From Simmondsia chinensis (Eukaryota > Streptophyta > Magnoliopsida > Caryophyllales > Simmondsiaceae), in the NCBI GenBank assembly GCA_018398585.1, contig JAGTTD010000013.1, positions 32,629,131 to 32,693,130 of the forward strand: a stretch of DNA of 64,000 nucleotides, read 5' to 3'. Under the pieces are notes generated by a model, which was given only the letters and a program-made list of their open reading frames with translations, did no database searches and had not been told where the DNA came from. Positions 12,356-22,523 of the stretch are shown piece after piece (the first letter of the stretch is position 1; each line of letters begins with the position of its first letter). A program made the translations under genes and the position numbers.

Positions 12356-13327
12356 ATGATATTTGCCTCGCCGGCGCCGGCGCCGGCACCGGCGCAGGCG
12401 AAGTTGTTCCTCCGGCGGCGTCCGGCGGTGGAGTTCTTACCTGGGTTGCCCTTGTTCATTCCGGCCTTCGACGCCGTGACGGTGGCGTTGGTTTTCTCTC
12501 TCCTCTTTCTCTCTCTTCTTTCGGTATCGTTTATTCTTCACCTGAGATTCAAATCCCGCCGTTCGATCAAGCTTCAGAGTTTTGCTTCAAATTGGACCGT
12601 CCGATTCTTGATGATCTTGTTCATCTCCTTGTGGGCTTTCAATGAACTTCTTCGGCTTCCTGTTTTTCAAAGTTTCTCTCTCTTCCCCCATCAGATGAAT
12701 CTTTGTAGGGCTTACGTTATCCTCTCTTTGGGTCTCTACGAACCGGGTTTTTTACTTACCGTTTCGGTTCTCGTTTCGGTTTCTATTAGAAAACGAAACT
12801 TTAGCCTGTTCGGGGGTGTTTGGTTGGTGGGAATTACGTGTTTCCCCTTGTTAATTAGCCTTTATTTCGCGGTTTACCACTTGCCGGAAATTTTACCATT
12901 GCCGGCGTTGTTTTACCGGACCGGGGTGGCGGTTGCAGCGGAGCTGGATACGGAGATTGTGCTTTGTACGTACCCATTAACGGGGACGGTTATTTTTGGC
13001 GTGTTTGGGGTGGTGTACGCTCTTGCATTTTGGTTTTCGTGTTGGCGAGTGGTTTCGCTCGCGATTAATAAGCGGTTAAGGAACCGGGTAATGGCGCTTG
13101 CAGCAACAATGCCGCTTTGCCTGGCGGCGGAGATGGTGGCATTGACGGCATCAGCATTTTGGGTTCCGAATGAGCGGGTTTACCACGGATTTGTGTTGGT
13201 GGTTTTTCTGTCTGTGCTGACGTGTGCGGTGGTGGGGCAGGGCGTTTTGGTCATTCGGCCCATTGCTGATGCGCTCGACGTGGAGTGTCGAAGCGACGGT
13301 GGTCAAAGAAGGGTGAATTGTGTGTGA
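12356..13327 (+). CDS. Seven-helix plant membrane protein of unknown function
   Basis: A single exon encodes 323 residues. The ATG at 12356 is the first in-frame ATG; there is open frame upstream but no other start. Residues 1-20 are low-complexity (Ala-Pro repeat encoded by a CCGGCG repeat, then RRR). Seven hydrophobic segments follow at about 38-62, 81-101, 118-144, 152-174, 208-236, 246-269 and 277-300, and the C-terminal tail is short and polar. The core NLCRAYVILSLGLYEPGFLLTVS (helix 3) and WTVRFLMILFISLWAFNELLRLP (helix 2) recall a plant-specific family of multi-pass proteins without known biochemical role. No enzyme or transporter motif is visible. The length and seven-helix count resemble candidate GPCR-like plant proteins, but that is only a shape resemblance. 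A CT-rich leader and a 58-bp minisatellite lie directly upstream. The gene looks intact and high in GC relative to its surroundings. Confidence 0.85.
   Translation: MIFASPAPAPAPAQAKLFLRRRPAVEFLPGLPLFIPAFDAVTVALVFSLLFLSLLSVSFILHLRFKSRRSIKLQSFASNWTVRFLMILFISLWAFNELLRLPVFQSFSLFPHQMNLCRAYVILSLGLYEPGFLLTVSVLVSVSIRKRNFSLFGGVWLVGITCFPLLISLYFAVYHLPEILPLPALFYRTGVAVAAELDTEIVLCTYPLTGTVIFGVFGVVYALAFWFSCWRVVSLAINKRLRNRVMALAATMPLCLAAEMVALTASAFWVPNERVYHGFVLVVFLSVLTCAVVGQGVLVIRPIADALDVECRSDGGQRRVNCV
12366..12402 (+). repeat. CCGGCG hexamer repeat inside the coding region
   Basis: The run of GCCGGCGCCGGCGCCGGCACC encodes an Ala-Pro repeat at residues 5-13 of the membrane protein. It is a length-variable coding microsatellite candidate and explains the unusual N-terminus. 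Confidence 0.8.
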
Positions 13328-14678
13328 GAGATAAGACGGGGAATTCGGTTCCTAAAAACGAGGGTATCAGGTGACCCTTGGTCACCTTTCGCCCAATGAA
13401 TTTCTCTTTCTCACCCGTATACATTCTCACGTCCTCTTACGAACTTCTTTCTTATCTTCCTCTCAATTGCTCCATAGGGTGCATACTGACCCGAAGTCGC
13501 TTAATAACCACCTGAAGTCGCTTAATAACTATCCTGTCTAATTGGACCGGGTGGAGCTGGATCACCTGCATGGCCCGTGGTTCGATATGTGAGAAGGAAA
13601 TGGAAATGGAAAAGAAAAGTATACATGTTTGGTGAGGACGAATGTGAATTTGTGATTATTTTTGATGGAAAGAAAAGAGTAAATTCGGAAAACTTGTAAA
13701 ATAATTCGTTTTTTGTGTTTTTCTTCTATTTTTTTGTAATCCTATTTTTTTTTTAATTTATTTATTTATTTATTTTTTTACATGGAAGAAAATGAAAAAA
13801 AAAAAAAAAGACTGTTAGGAGATTGATTTTATTTGAGGAAATATAGAGTTTTGAATTATTGATGTCTTGTTTTGCATTGTAATCTGTGTTCTCCCTTGTG
13901 ATGATATCAAAACTTCTTACTGTTTGGCTATAGCCGTTGACTGTTAGCGTTTAGTGTTTAGTTGTTAACTGTTAGTTTATTGATAACTGTTAACTGTTAG
14001 CTGATGGATTATGTGTTTGGTAAATAAAGATGAAAAGGATGGGCATAATGATAAATAGAATTTGATTATATAGCGTTTGAAAAACTAAAAGCTGCTTTTT
14101 AAAAGTTAAATGCCATGAAAAACGCTAACAATAAAATTTTTACCAAACAATGCTACTAGCTATTTGACTATTTAAAACACTAAACGCTATGAAAAGCTGC
14201 TTGTCAAACATAACCATAGTGTTTTTCAAAGTTATTTGTGGTTCTGTAAGTGGATTAGGTCACGAATTAGGTAAATAATCTCATTTTGTTGCGCTGTTAT
14301 CTTTCTGTTTGTTCAATACTTTTGTTTTTGGGTTTCACATATTATTTAGATAAAGTGTTTGTGTTTTTATTTAATGCTTTTTTATGCTAACGAATTGGGT
14401 TCATACACGAGCCAAAATTTAGTCTGTTTATCATCAAAGATGTGGTTATGGCGAGCTCTTATGTTCGCAGAAGTTCGAGAAAATAGCTTCTGGAAAAGTC
14501 AGTTTCCAATTTTATTATATGTTTCGATAATTTATAAAGCATAAGTCAAATGTATCTTTTACATTTTCGATTACTAAAGGATACATGCCAATGAAGACTA
14601 TAATATAACGTATTAATACTTTTGAACGATTGAAAAAGCACGAGAAATGCTATAAGTGCAAAAAAATGTATATAATTT
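13328..14678. other. Downstream region with a foldback MITE at about 13918-14214
   Basis: The membrane protein's 3'UTR presumably ends within the first few hundred bases; a GGTGACCCTTGGTCACC hairpin sits at 13370-13386 and a short direct repeat (TGAAGTCGCTTAATAAC) at about 13490-13540. A foldback element follows, from TGTTTGGCTATAGC with repeated GTTAACTGTTAG phrases to a mirrored TGTCAAACATAACCATAG end. No gene is seen. Confidence 0.4.
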
Positions 14679-15054
14679 AGGGGTATTTACACCAAAGGTT
14701 CCTGTAATTTGCTCATTATGTCAATTTGGTTATTGTACTTTAATTATGTTAATTTAGCCCCTGAATAATTCAAAATGTATTAATTTAGTCCTTTGATCAA
14801 ATTTAAGTTGTGTTAATAACATAATTTTGAAAGGTAAAATTATATTAGATGCAAGTAACTTACTCTAAATTTATTTGTTTACTCAATTTAACCCAATTCA
14901 TGCCCGAACTATTAAAAATTTAACATAAAATTTTCTCTAAGGACCAAATTGACACAATTTGAATTTTACAGGGACTAAATTGACATAATTAAAAGTACAA
15001 TGACTAAATTGACACAATGAATAAAGTAAACGAACTTTTGGCATACATAACCCT
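14679..15054. mobile_element. AATTTGGTCC foldback MITE, good copy
   Basis: The left end reads AGGGGTATTTACACCAAAGG and the right end CTTTTGGCATACATAACCCT, which are inverted repeats of each other. The inner arms repeat 'GTCAATTTGGTTATTGTAC' and 'GGACTAAATTGACA' in mirrored order. No coding capacity. Eight or more relatives occur in this window. Confidence 0.75.
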
Positions 15055-17112
15055 ATATACATTACATTAAACATTTCTTGGCAGGAAAATAATTACTAAA
15101 TAGTATTTTTATACTCAATTGATTATATGCCACCAAACTAAATCATAAATTTAAATGTCACCGAGCCTTTTAGATCCGATCCATGGAGTTGGAATTTACG
15201 AGATACCCATATAAGTCCGAGTGGGATCCATTTTAAAATCAACTGGTATTAAGTAAAATAACCCACTAGATTTATAAATTGATCTTTTCACTCTCACAAC
15301 TCTTATATTGAATTTTTACTCGACTCATATAAGGAGTCCTTTACAATAAATACTGTGTTTGAAAAATTATGGGTTCCTTTAAGGTAGTTGGAATTTAGTC
15401 AATTAAAATGATATTATGTTTCACTATTTTTTACCTCGGTATCCTCAATGACTTGTCTCCTACGCGAGTTGGATCGTTTTGGGTTAACACGAATCAAATT
15501 TATATAGGTCTAAGTCAGATTAAGGTAATGTCCAAATGGGTAAAACCCAGATTAGAGCCACGTCATATACCAAAAAAGGTTCCATCCCAAAACCAATTGG
15601 TAATAGGTAGAGTAGCTCCTTAGGAATATAAAATGGTATTTTTTCTTCTAACTCACCTATGTGGGATTCTACCTTTTGCCCAATTTTTGACTTGTATCAA
15701 CCCACGAGGTACTTTTTATTTTGTTTGAAATTTTTTTTTTATTTGAAACGACCTCGTTTTGTAAGATTGCAACACAAAATGACGTGTTTAGCGTAATTTT
15801 AAAAAAAAAATTCTAAATTTCTTTTTCAATTCTCTCTGACATTTTCTTAAATATATTTTCTAAGTTGATTGGCATAAAAGGTGGATGAATGATTAGTTGG
15901 AGTGAGCATAGTTAGTAAACAACGGTACAGAAATTGAACAGAATATAATACGTTTGTGTATTGTTTGGCTCTATACATAAAAAATTCGGTCAAAAGTTCG
16001 TTGATTTATTAAAAATTTGTGTACGGTTACATTTATTTTTATAACAACTCCTTATAAAATACTCATAAAGTGGAAAGAAATGTAATTTTGTCATTTTTGA
16101 CATATGTATGACGGTGCTACCTTTTTTTTTTTGATAATTATCTGCAAAGCCGTAGTACATATCGGCTCTCTGCGGCGAGACCTAAACCATTCCGTAAACG
16201 GCGATAGGAACAAAATCCAAATCAAAACAGGAAAAATTAGACGCCAAAGAAAAACAGGACAACATCACCCAAATAGGAATGGACCAAGGCCTAATAGGGC
16301 ACCAGTTGAAACCGAAGCAGACACACATACCGCCACACTTTCCAGTCAGAGACGAACAACCTCAAGAGGGTGGGAACAGGAGAGGGAAATCCCCCCTCCC
16401 CCGCGTTGCAAGCACAGCACCAGATATGGGACCAGACAGGGAGGGTACCGAGCCCATAACACAAGGAAAGGGAAGGATCATCCAGGAAGGCGAGTGAAAT
16501 TAGGAAGCCTCTTGAGGAATAGCAAGTAACATGATATATAATAAAAACTAATGTATAAGTCAATAATTTGGGAGTTGAAGTGATAAAGTTTACAAAATAT
16601 AGAATATATATACTTAATTTAGATATAAGTATGATTATATCAACTAATCTTTTGCTTTTTATTCGAAAAAAATACAGATATGTGATATGGAACATGTATT
16701 AAATAGCTGACATCAAAAAATCGTGTACTTTTGATGTATTTTTAGCAATCATATGTGAACCCCTTTTTTAAATGAAAAATACGGATACGTGTTTAATATG
16801 TTAATTATATGCGTATTTTACTAACCATGCAAGTGGGAAAAATGGGGTTTTTTTTTTTTTTTAAATCAATAGAAAACTGTGATTATGTTACTATAATTTG
16901 GTGAATTTTTGTCAAAATCTAACCAGATTTCACTAGAACATACTGATGAGTATATGATTATGACAACATATATGCGTCATGTTGGTGTTTTTGCGAAAAT
17001 TCAGCAAGTTACGAAAACATTCAATGAAACTTGATAAAAGATATATGTATATTTACCCAAATAATATATCATATTAGCATTTTCTGACAAAAAAATCATT
17101 GGATAATGATAT
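15055..17112. other. Intergenic DNA with a LINE-like 3' end at about 16121-16520
   Basis: The only recognisable piece is a minus-strand LINE-like ending (T run, then GATAATTATCTGCAAAGCCG). The segment 16140-16500 is less AT-rich and open in several frames, but it has no recognisable protein, so I do not call a gene. Confidence 0.4.
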
Positions 17113-17120
17113 ATAACACA

Positions 17121-17328
17121 CAGGGTCGGACTTGGCATTGTCTGGGCCTCAAGTAGATATTTGAAATCGAGCCCTTCATATATAATAAATCATAAAAATT
17201 ATAGTTATAAAAATTATTAATATTAATAATTGATACTTTAAATATCACAACCTCAGAAATTTAAGGGCCCTTAAAATTTGAGGGCCTCAAACAGTTACCT
17301 GGTTCGCTTGGGGTTATATTCGGCCCTG
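17121..17328. mobile_element. hAT-like MITE, 208 bp, with 8-bp target-site duplication
   Basis: Ends are CAGGGTCGGA and TTCGGCCCTG, inverted repeats with 8 of 10 matches and the CAGGG...CCCTG form common in hAT elements. ATAACACA (17113-17120) and ATGACACA (17329-17336) flank it, 7 of 8 identical. A related but more decayed copy lies at about 26.24-26.59 kb. Confidence 0.8.
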
Positions 17329-17490
17329 ATGACACATATACTATTGGACTTTTATTCCACAACAATAATTTCCGTTGAAAATCTACTAAATTATCGGTAT
17401 TTAAATTAATAAATTTTTTAAGTACGAGATATCTTATTATATATATTGAAACATAAATATATTTGTAATTCACTTGAATTTATTATCCTA

Positions 17491-17554
17491 GGATCAAAAC
17501 CAATAAGAGCCCAAGATTGGTCCAATTTGGCCCAAAATCATTGCCCATTTAGAA
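17491..17554 (+). repeat. Direct duplicate of KNOLLE upstream sequence (copy 1)
   Basis: GGATCAAAACCAATAAGAGC...GCCCATTTAGAA aligns over about 64 bp, with roughly 80 percent identity and one single-base gap, to 18486-18549 in the KNOLLE promoter. Both copies have the same orientation and carry GGCCCA/GCCCA motifs. Confidence 0.7.
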
Positions 17555-17564
17555 TAGTTCAAAT

Positions 17565-17803
17565 TAGTACGTACCAACACGTCGTCACCGAATTCCATTA
17601 GAACTCCGAAGTTAAGCTTGCTTGGACGAGAGCAGTACTAGGATGAGAGACCTCCTAGGAAGTCCTCACCCTCCAGTTGGAGGCACTCGAAAACAGCCTC
17701 TTTTGAGGGGTAATAGCCTGAAGGGTTGGCTGCGTACATCCGCCCTCGACCTTGCTTAGGCGGGAGCCCTTGGGGCACTGGGTATGTTTCTACTCCTGTT
17801 GCA
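17565..17803 (+). mobile_element. 5S-SINE, full-length copy with nearly intact 5S head
   Basis: The head (about 17571-17675) reads TACCAACACGTCGTCACC...GAACTCCGAAGTTAAGCTTGC...AGCAGTACTAGGATGAGAGACCTCC, an obvious 5S rRNA derivative with the A-box, intermediate element and C-box region in place. The body and Angio-like domain (GGCTGCGTACATCCGCC, GCTTAGGCGGGAGCCC, GGCACTGGGTATG) follow. The tail is degenerate. TTATCCTAGGAT occurs at 17483-17494 and 17806-17817 and might be a target-site duplication of a larger 311-bp insert that includes the 64-bp leader. Confidence 0.85.
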
Positions 17804-17925
17804 TTTTATCCTAGGATGACTTGAATTTTTATTTAAATTAGTCCCCTTTTATTAAATTCTTATATTTTTAATTTTTACCTAATTTCAGTCATCATATGGG
17901 TACAAAGTTTATCATAAAATGAAGG

Positions 17926-18285
17926 GTTAATTATATCAAATGTCTCTATACTTTTCTTATTATGTTAATTTCCTGTACAAGTCACATTTTGATAATTTAG
18001 TTCTTGAGGTAAAATTTGTATTAAGCTGGTGATGAAAAATTCAACTTTTGGTCACGGGTTGATTTAAATTAGGTCAACGAATGAGTTTTTATAGGATTAT
18101 TTGCATCTAATATTATTGTGTTACTAAAAATTACGTTTTACGTCACTAACTTAACTTAAATTTGACCGTTGGACTAAACTGCTATAATATAAATTGTATA
18201 GGAATTAAATTAATATAATTTAAAATATAAGAACTAAATTAATATAATAGACAAAGTACAAAAATTTTTGGTGCATACAACTGTA
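17926..18285. mobile_element. Degenerate AATTTGGTCC-family foldback element
   Basis: The order of phrases (TTATGTTAATTTCCTGTAC, GGTCACGGGTTGATTTAAATTAGG, ACTTAACTTAAATTTGACC, GGAATTAAATTAATATAA, GACAAAGTACAAAAA) follows the family consensus, with many substitutions. It abuts the minus-strand SINE at 18288. Confidence 0.6.
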
Positions 18286-18287
18286 AT

Positions 18288-18462
18288 GGAACATACCCAG
18301 TGCCTTAAGGGCTCCTGCCTACGCAAGGTCTGGGGAGGGCGGATGTAGGCAGCCTTCCCACTTCAGGGTGTTAACCTGAAGAGAGGTTGTTTCCCAATGC
18401 CTCTAACCTGAGGGTGAGGACTTCCCAAGAGGTCACCCATCCTGGTACTACTCTCGGCTCTA
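18288..18462 (-). mobile_element. 5S-SINE copy just upstream of KNOLLE
   Basis: Minus-strand orientation: the 3' domain is at the left (CCCAGTGCCTTAAGGGCTCC...TACGCAAGGTCTGGGGAGGG) and a partial 5S head at the right (GGTACTACTCTCGG preceded by GAGGTCACCCATCC). Only the C-box half of the head remains. The insertion end is about 120 bp from the nearest mitotic promoter motif, and any Pol III transcript would point away from KNOLLE. Confidence 0.8.
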
Positions 18463-18485
18463 ATAAATTTAATATTGACACCAGG

Positions 18486-18549
18486 GATCAACACTAACAT
18501 GAAGCCCAAGATGCGTCCAACTAGGCCCAAAATAATGGCCCATTTAAAA
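18486..18549 (+). promoter_or_regulatory. KNOLLE upstream segment with two TGGGCC (site II) motifs
   Basis: GGCCCA occurs at 18524-18529 and 18537-18542, that is TGGGCC on the other strand, the 'site II' motif bound by TCP factors in many growth-related plant promoters. The segment is duplicated at 17491-17554. Its function here is inferred only from the motif. Confidence 0.45.
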
Positions 18550-18582
18550 AGACAAATTACAAACGCTCCTATCACCTCCGGT

Positions 18583-18665
18583 CACAACGGCTATATTATA
18601 TTCATTTGAAAAAGTAACGTTCAAAAAGTCCTTTGGCTCTTTTAAATCAAATCCCCCAACGGTCA
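18583..18665 (+). promoter_or_regulatory. Two mitosis-specific activator (MSA) elements of the KNOLLE promoter
   Basis: The MSA consensus is YCYAACGGYYA. CACAACGGCTA at 18583-18593 matches 10 of 11 and CCCAACGGTCA at 18655-18665 matches all 11. MSA elements bind three-repeat MYB (MYB3R) factors and drive G2/M transcription; KNOLLE of Arabidopsis is an established target. A TATA-like TATATTATA overlaps the end of the first element (18592-18600), and the CT-rich leader begins at 18728. Their presence supports both the gene's identity and cell-cycle-timed expression. Confidence 0.8.
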
Positions 18666-18727
18666 TCTTCTTCTTCTTCTTCTTCTTCAACATAAAACCC
18701 CTCTTCTTCTCTCCCACTCTTCTCATA

Positions 18728-18752
18728 CTCTCTCTCTCTCTCTCTCTCTCTC
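18728..18752 (+). repeat. (TC)n microsatellite in the KNOLLE leader
   Basis: About 12 TC units between the promoter motifs and the 5'UTR intron. CT-rich tracts of this kind are common near plant transcription start sites. Confidence 0.85.
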
Positions 18753-18812
18753 TTAATCGAACTTCGCAATCTCCGAATCGAAGCTCTGTAACAGCAAAAT
18801 TTTCAAATCCAG

Positions 18813-19382
18813 GTAAAAAGAGTTCCCTTTTTTATCTTCAATTTCGCATCTACTGCATTTGAATCACATGATCCGATTTTGCATACTTCAAATTTGTTAT
18901 AGTATAAAATTATTCCTGTGACTTCATCCATCAGCTTAAGTTTTTAGGACATTTGTTCTTTGACATGATACGAGAGCTTTGTTGACCAAAAAGTCACGAG
19001 TTTTAATCCCGACACCCCTTGTTCTAAATATTAATCTATTTCGAGCTTGAGGTATGTGGTGGGCATGTGAAATATCCATCTTTTAAGCCCAATTGGCATT
19101 AGAGTGAGGGAGCATATTAGCGTATAACATTATTTTTGAACTCGGGACCTCTCTGTTGACAAAGCTCCTATGTATGGTTTTACACATCAACATGCCCCTT
19201 AACGTGAAATATTGTTGGACTTGAAGCGTGGATATTGCATAGGTCCGACTCATATTTTGTATTTAAATTATGTTAATATTAAAAATATGCTTGAATTTGT
19301 GATCTTCTGGTCAATAAGGCTCTGATACCTTGTCTTATATTCTAACACGTCTGATTCTAAATTCTTCGATTTCGAATTACAG
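18813..19382 (+). other. 5'UTR intron of KNOLLE
   Basis: The leader exon ends CAAATCCAG at 18812. The donor GTAAAAAG starts at 18813, and the acceptor is TTCGAATTACAG ending at 19382, 11 bases before the start codon at 19394. The intron is 570 bp. Part of it (about 18960-19330) reads like dispersed repeat sequence. Assigned by eye from splice consensus. Confidence 0.7.
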
Positions 19383-19393
19383 ATCATTCAAAA

Positions 19394-22300
19394 ATGAATG
19401 ACTTAATGACAAAATCGTTCCTAAGCTACGTCGATCTAAAGAAAGCGGCCGCAAAGGACATAGAGAAGGACCTAGAGATGGCCATGGCAGAATCGGACCC
19501 GAAAATGGAGGCCTTTTTGGAGGAGGCGGAGAAGGTGAAGGCAGAGATGGCCTCAATTCGCGAGATTTTGGCACGAATCGAGGCCGCTAATGAGGAGAGT
19601 AAGTCCATGCATAAGCCCGAGTCTCTCAAGTTGATTCGAGGTCGAATCAATGCTGATATAGTGGCGGTGTTGAAGAAGGCTCGGGCGATTAAGTTTCGGT
19701 TGGAGGAGATGGATCGTGCCACCGCGGTGAACCGGCGGTTGTCCGCGGAGATGGGCACTCCTATTGACAGGTAAGAGACCCACATAGATTTTTTATTACT
19801 TGAATTTGATTCATGTAGATTTAGTAATGTTATGCCTGTAAGATGTTTGAGAAAATGTTTCCCTTGAATCCGAGTTTTTGGGAACTTTACATTCGAGTAT
19901 AGTTTTAATGATAACATTATAGCTAGGATAAAAATGCCATTGTCAGAGTAATATTTTTAAAATTATTGTCATGGCAATGATACTTTTCTACTTAGCAATA
20001 ATGACACCCTAGTTAAAATGTTTTATATTAAAGTTGCGATATGAAAAAAATCACACGTATAAGTCATCACTTGGTTTTATGTGGAGCTCGTATATACCAA
20101 TTCTTTACGTCGAGCTTGTGGTGCGATGAAATTTGACATTGTGTTTTGTAGCCAATTCCATTTCTTTTTTCTAGGTCTGGTGTCTAAACCAGCTTAGGCA
20201 AACCGTCGAAAAATTTTCATGTTGTGCACATTGTTCAACTGGAAGTTCCTCTACTACTAATTCGATAAGTTGAGACACATAGACCCAATTGGTGACTCGA
20301 AAAATCATTTGTACCCAATGACTGGATTTGAATCCTTGACTCGATTTGATGTACAATTGTTTGGTAAGTTGACTACAAACAACACCTTTTTTTTTCACTT
20401 GTTTTGATTGGTGAATATCTTGACAATAAACTGTAAGTTCTGTTGTTTAAGTGTTTACTTGTTGCTAAATTGCTCTTTAAGTGTAAAATTTATGTATACC
20501 AAATTGCAAATTTTGTGTCAAATACTACCGCTAAACTTTATTATGTTGAGGAAAGATTCGGAATGATGCTATATTCTAACATATGTCCCTTACACAAGTG
20601 TTCTGTTCAAATTGTGGATATGGGGCTACGACATTTGAACTCGACATTTCTCAGTGAAAGAAGCCTCGATACCATGTTTAGAACTAACTGTTTCAATAAA
20701 TTTTCACAAAAATGACAGGACAAGGACATGTGTGACAAATGGGCTAAGGAAGAAACTGAAGGAACTGATGACAGACTTCCAGGCACTGCGCCAAAGAATG
20801 AAGTCAGAGTACAAGGAAACTGTAGGAAGATGCTACTACACCGTCACTGGAGAGTACCCGGAGGAAGAAGTAATAGAAAAGATCATCTCTAACGGCGCCG
20901 GCGAAGGGGAGATCCTGTCCAAGGTATTGTGACTTGTCGTATTTTGTATTTAGTGAAGTTTCTTTGGTAAAATATTCGAGAAAAAGGTTTGATTTAGATA
21001 TGTAAACAGATAGATTTAAAATAAATTGAGAAAAGAAAGAAATAGAAAACAACAACGCAAAGACTTTCGTGAAAAATCCTCAAATCGTGGGAAAAACCAT
21101 GTGCGGAGGTAGGATAGCTTTTCACTATGAAATCGAAAGGGTGATGATACATCCGGTGCCCCCATAATACGCACACGCAAGCATACGAATCGAACCCTTC
21201 GCTATCATAACAAACTTTTGTTTCTGAGTCGAGACAAAATTCAAGGCACAATATAACAAAGTTAATAGTGTACTGGTGATTAAGTTAATTAGGCAATTTA
21301 TGGTACTGCATTATGGTGGTAGAAGTTGTGTATATTAGTGGAAAGAGTTACAGTGGGAGGCCACTCTTGGTATTTTCCACACATGGGTGGCCGCTCATCC
21401 TAGATGTTGTGTTGAGTCTTAAATTTATGTCTCGGTTTTAGATAGGGGGAGGTCTTTGGTGGTAGCGGAGATCCCGAGCTAGGCTTTGGATTCGGACCAG
21501 TAGACCCATCTTATATGATGAAAAGCTCATGCTATTGTTTTCCGCTAGCCCAAGATTTTTCCCATGTCACAGCGAATAGCTCTTTTTCTAGTCACCCGTA
21601 GTTTTTTTTCCTCAATTTGAGAGATTTCTACTAAAATCTTTGTTGTTAAAGCAACATTCTCAGCGCTCCAAGGGCTCCTACTTAAACAAGGTCTGGAGGG
21701 GTGGATGTATGTAACCTTTCCCCTTCAAGGTTACCCTGAAGGGAGACTGTTTCCGAGAACCCCCAACCTGAGGGTTACAACACAAGGACTTCCCAGTAGA
21801 TCACCCATCTTTTGGTATTGCTCTCGCCGAGCACGCTTAACTTCGGAATTCTAATGGGTTACCCTGAAGAGAGGTTGTTTTCGAGAACCCCCAACCTGAG
21901 GGGTACAACACGAGGACTTCCCAGTAGATCACCCATCTTGGTATTGCTCTCGCCCGAGCACGCTTAACTTCGGAATTCTAATGGGATTCGTTGCTCGTGT
22001 GTTGGTACCCATCTTTGTTATTGTTTTCACTTTTTCTCTCTTCTTCTCAATCGCTTCGGATCTGTCATTTGCACCTAACTCGAGCCCTGTTTTCGTCTAT
22101 TTGCATAACACCCTCTAAGTGCCTTTTGGGTTTAGTTGTGCTTCTCGTAACAAAAAGTCCGCGGTGGTTTCTTGTTTTTCACAGGCGATACAGGAGCACG
22201 GGCGAGGAAAGGTGGTGGAAACAGTGATGGAAATACAAGGTCGCCACGACACAGCCAAGGAGATCGAGAGGAGCCTCCTCGAGCTCCACCAGGTGTTCCT

Positions 22301-22523
22301 CGACATGGCGGTAATGGTGGAGGCGCAAGGGGAACAAATGGACAACATTGAGCACCATGTTGTGAATGCTGCACATTATGTCAAAGATGGGACTAAGAAT
22401 TTGAACAAGGCTAAGAAGTATCAAAGGGGAAGTAGGAAATGTATGTGTTTGGGGATCATATTGTTGCTGGTTATCGTTCTTGTTATTGTTATTCCGATTA
22501 TCGCCAGCTTCAGTCAATCTTAA
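19394..22523 (+). CDS. KNOLLE: KNOLLE-type cytokinesis syntaxin (Qa-SNARE, SYP111)
   Basis: Three coding exons join in frame: 19394-19770, 20719-20923 and 22185-22523, all with GT-AG introns. They give 306 residues, against about 310 for Arabidopsis KNOLLE. The start [19 protein letters not shown] is the KNOLLE/SYP11 signature. Residues about 40-165 form the Habc helical domain, [16 protein letters not shown] follows the exon 1/2 junction, and EHGRGKV at 198-204 precedes the SNARE motif (about 205-267). The zero-layer glutamine is Q230 in [16 protein letters not shown] single membrane anchor occupies 281-302, so this is a tail-anchored protein. KNOLLE drives fusion of Golgi-derived vesicles at the cell plate during cytokinesis, with SNAP33-type and R-SNARE partners and the Sec1 protein KEULE. 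Two MSA elements upstream fit G2/M expression. Intron 2 (1.26 kb) holds a SINE with a doubled 5S head. The gene looks intact. Confidence 0.95.
21655..22010 (-). mobile_element. 5S-SINE with a tandemly duplicated 5S head, in KNOLLE intron 2
   Basis: Reading the plus strand, the reversed 3' domain (21660-21735) is followed by two consecutive blocks. Each runs TTACCCTGAAG, GTTTCCGAGAACCCCCAACC, ACAACAC-AGGACTTCCCAGTAGATCACCCATC, GAGCACGCTTAACTTCGGAATTCTAATGGG (about 21729-21853 and 21855-21986). On the minus strand this is two 5S heads with body starts, followed by one 3' domain. The second block continues into GTGTTGGTACCC, the natural 5' end. The two blocks differ at only a few positions, so the duplication came after insertion or was present in the source copy. 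It ends about 175 bp before exon 3. Confidence 0.85.

Noticed and set aside
16104..16695. Overlapping frames of 130-140 codons at 16.1-16.7 kb
   Set aside because: They coincide with a LINE-like 3' untranslated stretch; the translations are low-complexity and match no family I know.
19426..19917. Long minus-strand frame opposite KNOLLE exon 1
   Set aside because: It is antisense to a recognised Habc domain and gives no known protein; it arises from codon bias of the real exon.
22132..22517. Minus-strand frames opposite KNOLLE exon 3
   Set aside because: Shadows of the SNARE exon; no homology.
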